The position numbers and the translations under genes were made by a program. Under the pieces are notes generated by a model. The model saw only the letters and a program-made list of their open reading frames with translations. It searched no databases and was not told the DNA's origin. Shown here in pieces: positions 17,347-27,069 of a stretch of 64,000 nucleotides of DNA. Source of the stretch: Paracoccaceae bacterium (lineage in GTDB: Bacteria > Pseudomonadota > Alphaproteobacteria > Rhodobacterales > Rhodobacteraceae); assembly GCA_018223125.1 (NCBI GenBank), contig JAAEZA010000008.1:30190-94189 (forward strand), read 5' to 3'. Positions within the stretch are counted from its first letter, which is position 1. Every line of letters begins with the position of its first letter.

Positions 17347-20300
17347 TCGGCATCGTTGACTGGGCTTCCGCCCGCGCGCGGATGATCTTTGCACTGATTG
17401 CCCTGTCCCTTGGTGCGGGGACGTTTTCCTATGTGAACCTGCCCAAAGAAGGCGAACCGGATATCGACATTCCGGCACTGTTTGTTTCAGTGCCCTTTCC
17501 CGGTATTTCGGCGGAGGACAGCGAAAAACTGCTGGTCAAACCGCTGGAAAGCAAGCTGCGCGATCTGGACGGGCTAAAGAAAATCTCTGGCACTGCGGCA
17601 GAAAACTACGGCGGCGTTGCGCTGGAATTCGAATTCGGCTGGGACAAATCCGCCACCATTGCGGATGTACGGGACAAGGTTAATCAGGCGCAGGCCGATT
17701 TCCCCGAAGATGCGGAACAGCCCACCATCAACGAGATCAACTTTTCAGAGTTTCCGGTGCTTGTGGTGTCCCTGTCCGGTGCGATCCCCGAACGTACTTT
17801 GCTGCGTGTTGTCAAAGACTTGCAAGACAAGGTAGAAGCCCTGACGCCGGTATTGGAAGCCGGTCTTGCGGGGCATCGGGACGAAATGCTGGAGGTTCTG
17901 ATCGACCCGCTGAAACTGGAAGCCTACAACGTTACCGCCGGAGAGTTGATCAACGTTGTCACCAATAACAACCAGTTGATCGCTGCGGGCGAAGTGGAGA
18001 CCGCAAATGGGGCGTTCTCGGTCAAGATCCCCTCTGCCTTTGATGAACCGCAGGATGTTTACAATCTTCCCGTTAAAGTTAACGGCGATCGGGTTATCAC
18101 CCTTGGGGATCTGGCGGAAATCCGTCTGACCTTTGAGGATCAGGTCGGCACCGCGCGCTATAACGGGCAAACCACCGTGGCCTTGCAAGTGGTAAAGCGC
18201 AAGGGCACAAACCTGATCAACGCGGTGCAACTCGTGCGGGACACGGTGGAGGCTGCACAGCAGGAGTGGCCACAAGAACTGAGCGACAGTATCACGGTCA
18301 GCTACTCCATGGACGAAAGCACCAATGTGGCTGATATGGTCAGCCAGCTTGAAGCATCGGTCCTGACCGCTGTGGCACTGGTGATGATCGTGGTATTGGC
18401 CGCCCTTGGCGTCCGTTCCGCTCTGTTGGTGGGCTTTGCCATCCCGACGTCTTTCCTGCTGTCTTTTGCGATTATGGCTGTGGCGGGAATTTCGATTTCA
18501 AACATCGTTATGTTCGGTCTGATCCTTGCAGTGGGGATGCTGGTGGACGGGGCTATCGTGGTGGTCGAATATGCCGATAAGGAAATCTCCCGCGGGACTG
18601 GCCCTATGCGGGCCTATACGGCGGCGGCAAAACGGATGTTCTGGCCGATCGTGTCCTCCACTGCCACCACGCTCTGCGCGTTTTTGCCAATGTTGTTCTG
18701 GCCGGGCGTTCCGGGCGAATTTATGGGCAACCTGCCTGTGACGCTGATCTTTGTTCTGTCTGCTTCCCTGCTGGTGGCGCTGGTTTATCTGCCTGTTGTG
18801 GGCGGCGTAGCGGGGCGTATATCGGCCATTCTGGGACGGATATCCGCATGGCTGCGCGCAAGGGTACATTGGGCATTGCGCCTTGTTATGATGGCGCTAA
18901 GCGCGGTGATCCTGTTCAACGGCATTCTGATGCTGTTGCGGGGCGAAATGGCCGGAGCTGTAGTTGCCGTGCTGTTCGGCTGTCTGGCTCTGGCGGCAAC
19001 GGGCGGATCGCTTGGCCCGAGGCAAAAGAAAAAGAAAATAAAAGCCGGTTACAAACGCTCTGCCTTCGGGTGGGTCATCCACCTGATCGCGGGCAATCCG
19101 GTGATGCCTTTGGTGACAATCGGTGCAACCATTTTCTTTGTGATTTCCGTGTTCGGATACTTTGGAACACACTCCAAAGGTGTTGAATTCTTTGTAGAAA
19201 CCGAACCGGAACGGGCGATTGCCTATGTGCGGGCCCGTGGCAACCTCAGCCTTGAGGAAAAGGACAGTCTGGTCCGTCAGGTGGAAGCCGAAATCATGCA
19301 GGTGGACGGTGTTGAAAGCCTGTTTGCCTTTGCAGGTGAAGGCGGGTTAAACCAGAACACCGGCGGTGCGATTGCCCCGACCGACAGTATCGGACAGGTG
19401 CAGATCGAACTGGTTAAATGGACGGAACGCCCCCGCGGGTCAGGCAATGACATTCTGAACCGGATCAACGAGCGTCTGAAAACCGTACCTGGCATTCAGG
19501 CCGAAATTTCCGAAGCCGCCATGGGCCCCGCGTCCGGCAAACCGCTGAACCTGCGGGTGACGGGGGACAACTGGGAAGACTTGCAGGCGGCAGCGGATAC
19601 CGTGCGGCGCAAGTTCGACAATACTGCGGGATTGATCAAGATCGAGGACACCCGACCCCTGCCCGGTATCGATTGGCAGATTGACGTGGATGTGGAACAG
19701 GCGGGACGCTATGGCGCGGATGTTCTGTCTGTGGGCGCGATGGTCCAGCTTGTCACCCGTGGCCTGATGCTTGACACCATGCGCGTGGACAGTTCGGATG
19801 ATGAAATCGAAATCCGCGTGCGTCTGCCAGAGAACGACCGGTTGCTGTCTACCATCGACACGCTGCGGGTGCGGACCGCGTCGGGTTTGATCCCTCTCAG
19901 CAATTTCATCACCCGCACGCCGGTGGACAAACTCGGCCAGATCGACCGCTTTGACACCAAACGCTACTTTGACATCAAGGCAGATGTGGAAAGCGGGTTG
20001 TTTGTGGATGCCGACGGCGCCTTTGTTTCTGCCGATACCGAAGGGGCAAAGCCGCTGAACGGTAATGTTGCGATTGAAGCGATGACAAAATGGCTGGAAG
20101 AAGACAACCCGCTGCCGCCAAGCGTGGAATGGTCATGGCAGGGCGACCAGCAGGATCAGGCGGAATCGGAAGCCTTCCTTGGCAAGGCTTTTGCCGGTGC
20201 GCTCGGCCTGATGTTCGTAATCCTGCTGGCCCAGTTCAATTCGATCTATAACTCTGTTCTTGTTCTGCTGGCCGTGGTTCTGTCCACCACAGGCGTTCTG

Positions 20301-20894
20301 ATCGGGATGCTGGTCATGGACCAGACCTTTTCAATCATTATGACAGGCACGGGGATTGTGGCGCTGGCAGGAATTGTGGTGAACAACAACATTGTTCTGA
20401 TCGACACCTATCAGGAATACGCGGAATACATGCCCCGCCTTCAGGCCATTGTGCGCACAGCCGAGGACCGTATCCGCCCGGTCCTGCTGACCACGATCAC
20501 AACGATGGCGGGACTTGCGCCGATGATGTTCGGACTGTCCATCGACTTTTACAACGGCGGTTATTCCATAGATGCACCAACCGCGCTGTGGTGGAAGCAA
20601 CTTGCTACTGCTGTGGTCTTCGGGCTTGGCATTGCAACGGTTCTGACGCTGGTGTTCACGCCTTCCATGCTGGCACTTCGGGTCTGGTTTACGACCGGAG
20701 CCTATAGCGCTGGCGCACTGGCTGGTACGCTGCTTGGCGGACGGGGTACACGTATCGCAAAGGACCGCAGACAGCGTAAACAGGCGCGTCACGCCAGCAC
20801 AGGGGAAATCCACTGGGATGAAGCGGTGGAAGGCCCTGCCCCTGTGACAGAGCTTTCCGCCAGCCCCGAACCGCCCCTCAAAGCGGCGGAATAA
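17343..20894 (+). CDS. RND efflux permease (AcrB/HAE-like) with extra membrane segment
   Basis: An 1183-residue inner-membrane proton-driven exporter. Typical features are the N-terminal ARARMIFALIALSLGAG helix, the porter domain (PGISAEDSEKLLVKPLE), the membrane signature GLILAVGMLVDGAIVVVE and, in the second half, GIVALAGIVVNNNIVLIDTY. It is more than 100 residues longer than most family members. The excess includes a region near residues 490-590 with two additional hydrophobic stretches and a Lys-rich patch (KKKKIK). The substrate is unknown. Encoded with its adaptor; no outer-membrane channel gene is adjacent. Confidence 0.93.
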   Translation: MIGIVDWASARARMIFALIALSLGAGTFSYVNLPKEGEPDIDIPALFVSVPFPGISAEDSEKLLVKPLESKLRDLDGLKKISGTAAENYGGVALEFEFGWDKSATIADVRDKVNQAQADFPEDAEQPTINEINFSEFPVLVVSLSGAIPERTLLRVVKDLQDKVEALTPVLEAGLAGHRDEMLEVLIDPLKLEAYNVTAGELINVVTNNNQLIAAGEVETANGAFSVKIPSAFDEPQDVYNLPVKVNGDRVITLGDLAEIRLTFEDQVGTARYNGQTTVALQVVKRKGTNLINAVQLVRDTVEAAQQEWPQELSDSITVSYSMDESTNVADMVSQLEASVLTAVALVMIVVLAALGVRSALLVGFAIPTSFLLSFAIMAVAGISISNIVMFGLILAVGMLVDGAIVVVEYADKEISRGTGPMRAYTAAAKRMFWPIVSSTATTLCAFLPMLFWPGVPGEFMGNLPVTLIFVLSASLLVALVYLPVVGGVAGRISAILGRISAWLRARVHWALRLVMMALSAVILFNGILMLLRGEMAGAVVAVLFGCLALAATGGSLGPRQKKKKIKAGYKRSAFGWVIHLIAGNPVMPLVTIGATIFFVISVFGYFGTHSKGVEFFVETEPERAIAYVRARGNLSLEEKDSLVRQVEAEIMQVDGVESLFAFAGEGGLNQNTGGAIAPTDSIGQVQIELVKWTERPRGSGNDILNRINERLKTVPGIQAEISEAAMGPASGKPLNLRVTGDNWEDLQAAADTVRRKFDNTAGLIKIEDTRPLPGIDWQIDVDVEQAGRYGADVLSVGAMVQLVTRGLMLDTMRVDSSDDEIEIRVRLPENDRLLSTIDTLRVRTASGLIPLSNFITRTPVDKLGQIDRFDTKRYFDIKADVESGLFVDADGAFVSADTEGAKPLNGNVAIEAMTKWLEEDNPLPPSVEWSWQGDQQDQAESEAFLGKAFAGALGLMFVILLAQFNSIYNSVLVLLAVVLSTTGVLIGMLVMDQTFSIIMTGTGIVALAGIVVNNNIVLIDTYQEYAEYMPRLQAIVRTAEDRIRPVLLTTITTMAGLAPMMFGLSIDFYNGGYSIDAPTALWWKQLATAVVFGLGIATVLTLVFTPSMLALRVWFTTGAYSAGALAGTLLGGRGTRIAKDRRQRKQARHASTGEIHWDEAVEGPAPVTELSASPEPPLKAAE

Positions 20895-20915
20895 AAAAGG
20901 CTTTCGCAGAAACGA

Positions 20916-20955
20916 AAAAGCCCCCGCCCGAGCATCCACTCCGGCGGGGGCTTTT
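20916..20955. terminator. Bidirectional terminator between the RND permease and ABC genes
   Basis: AAAAGCCCCCGCC at 20916-20928 pairs with GGCGGGGGCTTTT at 20943-20955, giving a 13-bp perfect stem with A and T flanks on both sides. It serves the two convergent genes. Confidence 0.93.
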
Positions 20956-20977
20956 GTTCGGCCAGCTTTTGATCCGT

Positions 20978-22816
20978 TTAAGCGACTGCGCTGCCTTCCT
21001 CGTCCTGTTCGGAAAGTTGGCGCTGCCACATGCTGTAGTAACGCCCGCCCGCGGCGACCAGTTGATCATGTGTGCCCTGTTCCACCACGACGCCTTTTTC
21101 CAGAACCACGATAAGGTCCGCATCCACCACAGTGGACAGGCGGTGCGCGATTGTAATCACCGAACGGCCCTGCCCCATGGCGCGAAGGCTTTCCTGAATG
21201 TCCCGTTCTGTTTCTGTGTCAAGCGCCGAGGTCGCCTCGTCCAGCAGCAGGATCGGCGGGTTCTTAAGCAGGGTCCGCGCGATACCGACCCGCTGCTTTT
21301 CACCGCCTGACAGCTTCAGCCCCCGTTCCCCGACAGCCGTGTCATAAACTTCGTGCAGGGATTCCACAAAGTCGTGGATCTTGGCGGCTTTGGCCGCAGC
21401 GATCACATCCTCCCGTGTCGCCCCTTCGCGCCCGTAGGCAATGTTATAGCCGATGGTGTCATTGAACAGGACCGTGTCCTGCGGCACCATCCCGAGAGCG
21501 TCGTGCAGGCTGTCCTGTGTCACGTCCCGCAAGTCCTGACCGTCAATCTTGATCGAACCGCCATTCACATCGTAAAACCGGAACAACAGCCGCCCGATGG
21601 TGGACTTGCCCGAACCGGACGGTCCCACGACTGCAACCGTCTGCCCCGGTTTCACCACCAGATCGAGAGATTGCAGGATCTGGCGCTCTCCGTTGTAGCC
21701 GAATTCCACCCCTTCAAAGCGGATCTCGCCGCCCGTCACTTCCAGATTCTTCGCGTCCGGCTTGTCGGTCACTTCGGAGGGTTGTTCCAGAAGGTCGAAC
21801 ATCTCGCCCATGTCCACCAGTGCCTGACGGATTTCACGGTACACGGTGCCAAGGAAGTTCAGCGGCATGGTGATCTGGATCATATAGGCGTTGACCATCA
21901 CGAAATCGCCCACCGTCATCTGCCCGTTCTGCACCCCGACCGCCGCCATCACCATGACGATCACCAGTCCGGTCGAGATAAAGAAAGACTGGCCGAAGTT
22001 CAGGAAGGACAGGGAATAAGCGGTCTTGAGCGCGGCGCTCTCATAGTTCTTCATGCTTTCGTCGTAGCGGGCGGCCTCGCGCTTTTCGGCGCCGAAATAT
22101 TTCACCGTTTCGAAATTCAGCAGACTGTCGATCGCCTTCTGGTTGGCGTCCGTATCCTGATCGTTCATTTCCTTGCGTATCTGGACCCGCCATTCCGTGA
22201 CCTTGAAGGTGAACCAGATGTAAAGCCAGATCGTCACAACCACGACAGCCAGATACCAGACATCAAAGACCACAAACAGGATTGCACCGATCAGCACCAG
22301 TTCCAGTATCAGCGGACCGATGGAAAACAGCAAAAAGCGCAGCAGGAAGTCTACGCCTTTAACACCCCGTTCGATAATCCGGCTCAGCCCTCCGGTCTTG
22401 CGGGTAATGTGATAGCGCAGTGACAGCGCGTGCATGTGTTCAAAAGTTTCCAGTGCCAGCTTGCGCAGCGCGCGCTGCCCGACGCGGGCAAAAATCGCAT
22501 CGCGCAGCTGGTTGAACCCCACAGCCAGCAGACGCAGTCCGCCGTATGCCACCGTCAGGCCCACAGCCCCCATCGCCAGCATCAACGCAGGTGGCGCTTC
22601 TTCGGCCACAGGTGCCAGTGCATCCACCGCCGCCTTGTAGAAGAACGGCGTCACAACGGCGACCAGACGGGCGATGACCAGCACCACAAGGGCAGCCACA
22701 ACACGCGTCTTGATTTCCGGTTTGTCGCTCGGCCACAGGTACGGCATCACCTTTCGGATCGTACGCATCCCGCTTTCGCGATCGATGTCAGAGGTGGTGA
22801 TAGTGGATTTTCGCAT
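20978..22816 (-). CDS. Atm1/HMT1-type ABC exporter (fused membrane and ATPase domains)
   Basis: A 612-residue half-transporter that should act as a homodimer. Six membrane helices come first; the segment NFETVKYFGAEKREAARYD is characteristic of the Atm1/ABCB7/HMT1 branch, which exports glutathione-type sulfur or metal conjugates. The ATPase domain has Walker A GPSGSGKST, signature LSGGEKQRVGIART, Walker B ILLLDEATSALD and the H-loop IAHRLS. It is preceded by its own upstream region of about 67 bp before the LysM gene on the same strand. Confidence 0.9.
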   Translation of the reverse strand: MRKSTITTSDIDRESGMRTIRKVMPYLWPSDKPEIKTRVVAALVVLVIARLVAVVTPFFYKAAVDALAPVAEEAPPALMLAMGAVGLTVAYGGLRLLAVGFNQLRDAIFARVGQRALRKLALETFEHMHALSLRYHITRKTGGLSRIIERGVKGVDFLLRFLLFSIGPLILELVLIGAILFVVFDVWYLAVVVVTIWLYIWFTFKVTEWRVQIRKEMNDQDTDANQKAIDSLLNFETVKYFGAEKREAARYDESMKNYESAALKTAYSLSFLNFGQSFFISTGLVIVMVMAAVGVQNGQMTVGDFVMVNAYMIQITMPLNFLGTVYREIRQALVDMGEMFDLLEQPSEVTDKPDAKNLEVTGGEIRFEGVEFGYNGERQILQSLDLVVKPGQTVAVVGPSGSGKSTIGRLLFRFYDVNGGSIKIDGQDLRDVTQDSLHDALGMVPQDTVLFNDTIGYNIAYGREGATREDVIAAAKAAKIHDFVESLHEVYDTAVGERGLKLSGGEKQRVGIARTLLKNPPILLLDEATSALDTETERDIQESLRAMGQGRSVITIAHRLSTVVDADLIVVLEKGVVVEQGTHDQLVAAGGRYYSMWQRQLSEQDEEGSAVA

Positions 22817-22883
22817 GGGGAAGCCTTCTCGTGAAGGCTTCTAGATAGTTCGCAGCAACCGGATTGACCAGAGCAGGCGGCGC

Positions 22884-24458
22884 TTAATTTGGCGCTGCCC
22901 CTTCGGGCAGGTCAAATACCTGTCCCGGATAGATCAAATCCGCGTCTCTGATCCGGTCCCTGTTGGCGCGGAAGATCTGGACATATTTCACTCCGTCGCC
23001 GTAGCGGTTTTCAGCGAGCGCCCAAAGCGTATGCCCCGGCTGTACCACTACTGTGGATTTTTCCGGCGCGTTGCGCGCGGCGGCCGCCAGTTCTGCCGGT
23101 GCCTCCCGTTTGAAGGGACTTTCAACGCGGGATAGCACATCTCCGGCCTTGCTGATCTGATCTACCCGCAAGGTGTGGACACCCTCATCCACCGCAGGCA
23201 AGGTCACACGCCAGTTGCCATCCTGTAGAACGGGTTCAGTCTGCACAGGCTGGTTGTCGACATAGACGCGCACGAACTGTTCCCCGCTACCGCGCCCTGC
23301 GAGCACGACTGCACCGCCCTGATCATAGGAAATGGTATCAAGGCTCAACGGATCGTCAGACAGTTCTTCGGGCACCACCGGTTGGCCCGGCTGGATCACG
23401 GCAGCCCCTTGGGTATCCGCAACGACAATGGTCGGAGAGGTTTCCGGCGTATCCGGTTGCGGGGGCACCACCAGCACCGTTTGCGGGGAGGTGGATACCA
23501 CATCCCCGTCGCGCAGTTCCTCCAGCCCCATGGTCTGCGGATTGTCACCCGCCGGCAATTGCACAATGGCCACGAAAGAGCCGCTCTGATCCGCCCGCAC
23601 GGTTTCCAGCGGGGCATTTCCCAGCGTCACCTGCACCTCTGCGCCGGGGGCTGCTTGTCCCGCGATGACGGTGGCACCACTATTATCAACCCGCACCAGA
23701 TCAAATCTCGGTGCGACAACGGTTGGATCAGGCTGCGCCGCGTCAGATAGCACTTCTGGTACCGCACCGGGTTCGGATACATTTTCTGCCACATCTGTCG
23801 AAAACGTTTCTTCCGGTTCCGCAACATCACCTTGCACAAGGGTCTCAGTGGTGTCTTCCAGCGCTGACGTATCGGTTTCGTCCACAGGACCAACGGCTTC
23901 ACTGCCAACGGCTGTAACAGAGGTTTCTTTCCCATCAGAGGCGTCGAGGTTTTCAGCCGTTTCCTGTGTCACCGGCGCAGGTTCGGTCTTTGGTAAGTCA
24001 ATTACTGGTGCCTCTGCCCCTCCGCTTTCTGCAATAGCTTCCGGTTCTGACAAAGCGGGCGCGCTGTCTGCTGCCGCCGGCTCCCGCGGTGTGGCAGGAG
24101 ATGTATTGCTGTCTTCAGCAGCCCGGCCGGCAGTGTCGACCGTTTCCCCGACCTTGACGGACTCCTCCCCCACGAAGCCGAAATCGGCAGGTTCGTCAGT
24201 CGCTCCATCTGTCACTACGACAAGCGGCTTGGCCGGTTCGGTCGCTTCGTTTTCCGCGGCAGTGCCAGAGGCAACCATCGTGTCTTGCTCATTCGCAGGT
24301 TGGGGAGCCGTCTCTTGCGTAGCCGCTTCTTCCCGTGCGGGAACCAGTTCCGGTGGCAGCGGATCCCGAAGAAATACCATCAAGGCCATTATTATGGCGA
24401 GCGTCACACCCGCGATGGCAATCTGGATCGGGACGGAAATGGAAGGCAGCTTGGACAT
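22884..24458 (-). CDS. LysM domain envelope protein with Ig-like repeats
   Basis: A 524-residue protein with an N-terminal membrane anchor (residues about 10-30), a long acidic Ala/Pro/Thr-rich linker, two bacterial Ig-like modules (one around NSGATVIAGQAAPGAEVQV, one around QGGAVVLAGRGSGEQ) and a C-terminal LysM domain (VVVQPGHTLWALAENRYGDG). LysM binds peptidoglycan, so the protein probably spans the periplasm from membrane to wall. The ATG at 24458 fits the anchor best; the frame is open to a GTG at 24518. Function beyond wall binding is unknown. Confidence 0.82.
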   Translation of the reverse strand: MSKLPSISVPIQIAIAGVTLAIIMALMVFLRDPLPPELVPAREEAATQETAPQPANEQDTMVASGTAAENEATEPAKPLVVVTDGATDEPADFGFVGEESVKVGETVDTAGRAAEDSNTSPATPREPAAADSAPALSEPEAIAESGGAEAPVIDLPKTEPAPVTQETAENLDASDGKETSVTAVGSEAVGPVDETDTSALEDTTETLVQGDVAEPEETFSTDVAENVSEPGAVPEVLSDAAQPDPTVVAPRFDLVRVDNSGATVIAGQAAPGAEVQVTLGNAPLETVRADQSGSFVAIVQLPAGDNPQTMGLEELRDGDVVSTSPQTVLVVPPQPDTPETSPTIVVADTQGAAVIQPGQPVVPEELSDDPLSLDTISYDQGGAVVLAGRGSGEQFVRVYVDNQPVQTEPVLQDGNWRVTLPAVDEGVHTLRVDQISKAGDVLSRVESPFKREAPAELAAAARNAPEKSTVVVQPGHTLWALAENRYGDGVKYVQIFRANRDRIRDADLIYPGQVFDLPEGAAPN

Positions 24459-24561
24459 GGATCTTGGTCTTCTCGGGGCAGCGTTTTGCCGTTTAACCGG
24501 CTCAGGACCGTGATACACTATGGAAACCCAATCTCAAAATACCAATAACAAAGAGTCTCCA

Positions 24562-25122
24562 ATGTCCCTGAATACCCAAAACCTCTCTGTCTGCGTCTTC
24601 TGCGGTTCCCGTTTCGGAAGTGATCCGGCCTACAAACAGGCGGCCATCGACCTTGGCACCGGCCTGGCGGACCGTAACATGCGACTTGTTTACGGCGCTG
24701 GTGACGTCGGCCTGATGGGGGCTGTGGCCACAGCGGCGCAAAAGGCCGGAGGCGAAACCTTCGGCGTCATCCCCGAACACCTGTTGAATTGGGAGGTTGG
24801 CAAGCGGGACCTGTCCTCTTTCGTTGTCACCGAAACCATGCACGAACGCAAAAAGGTGATGTTCAAGAACTCCGACGCGATCGTGGTCCTGCCCGGCGGT
24901 GCCGGATCACTGGACGAGTTTTTCGAGGTACTGACATGGGCGCAACTGAAGCTGCACGCCAAACCGATCATTCTGGTAAATGTGGACGGCTACTGGGATC
25001 CGCTTTTGACACTGGTGGATCACACAATCGAAAAAGGCTTTGCCGACGCCAGCCTGAAACAGTTGTTTGTGGTGGATGATACGGTTGAGGCCGTTCTGAA
25101 CCGTCTGTCGCCTGCGGAATAA
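24562..25122 (+). CDS. LOG/TIGR00730 family Rossmann-fold protein
   Basis: A 186-residue protein of the family that includes cytokinin-activating LOG phosphoribohydrolases. It starts VCVFCGSRFGSDP, has GAGDVGLMGAVA, and the active-site loop PGGAGSLDE, where the usual PGGxGTxxE has Ser for Thr. Bacterial members cleave nucleoside monophosphates to base and ribose phosphate; the physiological role here is unknown. The start at 24562 fits the family N-terminus; an upstream ATG at 24520 is in frame. Confidence 0.87.
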   Translation: MSLNTQNLSVCVFCGSRFGSDPAYKQAAIDLGTGLADRNMRLVYGAGDVGLMGAVATAAQKAGGETFGVIPEHLLNWEVGKRDLSSFVVTETMHERKKVMFKNSDAIVVLPGGAGSLDEFFEVLTWAQLKLHAKPIILVNVDGYWDPLLTLVDHTIEKGFADASLKQLFVVDDTVEAVLNRLSPAE

Positions 25123-25131
25123 ATCGTGACA

Positions 25132-25155
25132 GCGGCGCGGGTGCCCCCGCGCCGC
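25132..25155. terminator. GC hairpin between convergent LOG and host-attachment genes
   Basis: GCGGCGCGGG at 25132-25141 pairs with CCCGCGCCGC at 25146-25155 around a four-base loop. There is no T run on either side, so it is a weak or non-canonical terminator. Confidence 0.5.
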
Positions 25156-25176
25156 AAGATTACTGGTGCCATCAGG

Positions 25177-25629
25177 TCAGGCGGCCAGTTCTTTCTTAAC
25201 GATGTCCTCGATCTCGTCCAGCGGATGGTTGGTCAGGGTCTTCGCAATCTCGCCGATCACTTTGTCTGACACCTCCGAATGGATCTGGCCGCGCAATTCG
25301 CCCAGAATATTGGGCGCTGCCACCAGCACCAGATGCTTGAATTGCCCCTTATGGGCCCGTTTGTACAACATATCGGCCAGTTGCGCGGCGAAGCGTTCTT
25401 TTTCCAACTCGTGAAAATCCGTGTCATCCAGCGCAGACCGCTGCCCGTGGCCCACATCCGGCATCCGGCCCGGACGGTTGGCGGCCTGTTCACGGTGCGG
25501 GGGATTGTCCTGTTCTTCCTTGCGCACGACCTGCAAATGGGGATCTTCTCCGTCCGTCTGGTTTTCCAGAAACAACGCCTTCTCGCCATCCGCGATAAGC
25601 ACCCAAGTCCCGTTCTTCAGTTCAGCCAT
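25177..25629 (-). CDS. Host attachment protein family (PF10116-type)
   Basis: A 150-residue soluble protein. The N-terminus TWVLIADGEKALFLEN and the later block HLVLVAAPNILGELR are typical of proteins annotated as required for attachment to host cells, a name that comes from Agrobacterium work. The fold resembles release-factor domain 2 relatives. There is no signal peptide or membrane segment, so a direct adhesin role is doubtful. The GGAG-type ribosome binding site supports the start. Confidence 0.8.
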   Translation of the reverse strand: MAELKNGTWVLIADGEKALFLENQTDGEDPHLQVVRKEEQDNPPHREQAANRPGRMPDVGHGQRSALDDTDFHELEKERFAAQLADMLYKRAHKGQFKHLVLVAAPNILGELRGQIHSEVSDKVIGEIAKTLTNHPLDEIEDIVKKELAA

Positions 25630-25691
25630 GTGATCCTCCTGTGTTTTGCTGGTTCACAAAACCAACGCGCAGGGCAGCACAAGGTTGCACG

Positions 25692-25728
25692 AAAAAACCC
25701 GCCTCCGAAGAAACGGAAGCGGGCCTTT
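25692..25728 (-). terminator. Terminator after sodB
   Basis: On the minus strand, CCCGCTTCCG pairs with CGGAGGCGGG around a six-base loop (one G-T pair), followed by TTTTTT at 25692-25697. It lies 36 bases beyond the sodB stop. Confidence 0.88.
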
Positions 25729-25763
25729 AGAAACTGTCATGGCGCAGGGATGCGCCCTGCTGC

Positions 25764-26363
25764 TTACATGCGGCTTGCGACGTTTTCCCAGTTCACCAGT
25801 TTGTCGAGGAAGTTCGACAGGTAAGCCGGACGCTTGTTACGGAAGTCGATGTAATAAGAGTGTTCCCAGACGTCACAGCCCAAAAGTGCAGTCTGACCAA
25901 AGCACAGCGGGTTCACACCGTTTTCGGTTTTCGTCACCTTCAGACCGCCGTCTTTGTCCTTAACCAGCCAGGCCCAACCGGAGCCGAACTGACCCGCACC
26001 AGCGGCAGAAAATTCTTCCTTGAATTTGTCTACAGACCCAAAGCTGTCATTCAGGGCGGCTTCCAGTTCGGAAGGCATCTTGCTTTCGCCCGGAGACATC
26101 ATTTCCCAGAACTGGTTGTGGTTCCAAAGCTGGCTGATGTTGTTGAAAATGCCGTTTTGGGCAACAGAAGACGCATCATATGTACCGGTGATGATGTCTT
26201 CGAGGGACTTGCCCTCCCACTCGGTTCCGGCAATCAGCTTGTTGCCGTTGTCCACATAGGCTTTGTGGTGCAGGTCGTGGTGGTATTCCAGTGTTTCCTT
26301 GGACATGCCGGCGTCTGCCAGAGCATCGTGCGCATAGGGAAGATCGGGAAGTTCAAAAGCCAT
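25764..26363 (-). CDS. sodB: Superoxide dismutase, Fe/Mn type
   Basis: A 199-residue cytoplasmic enzyme that converts superoxide to oxygen and peroxide. The metal ligands are visible: His in EYHHDLHHKAYVD, His in QLWNHNQFW, and Asp plus His in CDVWEHSYYIDF. The GQFGSGWAWL block is also present. Length fits the SodB group, but iron versus manganese use cannot be settled by eye. The start follows AGAGGA; the frame upstream to 26432 lacks conservation. Confidence 0.95.
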   Translation of the reverse strand: MAFELPDLPYAHDALADAGMSKETLEYHHDLHHKAYVDNGNKLIAGTEWEGKSLEDIITGTYDASSVAQNGIFNNISQLWNHNQFWEMMSPGESKMPSELEAALNDSFGSVDKFKEEFSAAGAGQFGSGWAWLVKDKDGGLKVTKTENGVNPLCFGQTALLGCDVWEHSYYIDFRNKRPAYLSNFLDKLVNWENVASRM

Positions 26364-26561
26364 GGTATCCTCTTTCTGTTTATTCATGCCAAAGCAGACC
26401 TTTGGCGTCGGGGTGACTATATATCGCTTCACCTGACGGTAAAAGCTGTGTTTTGACTATCTCTAGTGCGTTGAAATTGTTTTGCAAACCAATTCCAACA
26501 TTTGCATCGCACGGCGGGTTCAAAGTTTTCAACACGCTTCTTAATGCACCTTTCAAAGGCC

Positions 26562-27020
26562 CTAGGGATCAATCAATTGCTCCAGTCGTGTGCTCGTTTC
26601 AACACAGGCGCCTTTCGCGGAGAAGAAGGTGTTCAAACCACCCGGGCTGGCGCGCAGAAGAATCTTGTTTCCGCCGCGCAACAAGGTTGCGTGGAAAGTG
26701 ATTGGCAGCGCTCCGGTGCCTGCAAAATCCCTGCTGGGGCGGGCGTTGGGATTTTGGTAGCGCCCGGACTTCCATCCCAGTGATACGCGGACCGAATTGG
26801 CTGTGGCGATGTTGGCCTCGGCCATCTCGCCCTTGATCGAATAGGTGATCGGGTCATAGGTCCGTGCCGTCTTGGCCCCTTCGACGATCTCGAACACCAG
26901 TTTATCTGGCGTCCAACCGCTGTTCCTGCCATCCTTGAGCGCACAATTATACGTCTGTGCTCCAAGCGGAGAAGCCAGAAGGAACGCGGCGAAGCAGGTC
27001 AGGTGTAAAACACTTTTCAT
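26562..27020 (-). CDS. Small secreted protein of unknown function
   Basis: A 152-residue protein with a clear signal peptide (MKSVLHLTCFAAFLLASPLGA, cleavage before QTYNC). The mature part has two cysteines, in TYNCALKD and KGACVETS, that could form a disulfide, and is predicted to be beta-rich. I do not recognise the family. The frame runs upstream to 27374 through the neighbouring gene in another frame; the ATG at 27020 with its signal peptide is clearly preferable. It may be the last gene of the sec-containing transcription unit, 49 bases after the Mth938-like gene. Confidence 0.75.
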   Translation of the reverse strand: MKSVLHLTCFAAFLLASPLGAQTYNCALKDGRNSGWTPDKLVFEIVEGAKTARTYDPITYSIKGEMAEANIATANSVRVSLGWKSGRYQNPNARPSRDFAGTGALPITFHATLLRGGNKILLRASPGGLNTFFSAKGACVETSTRLEQLIDP

Positions 27021-27069
27021 ACCCGACAACCTAGCGCCCCGTTGTATAAAGCCAAGCCCTATTGCTGGC

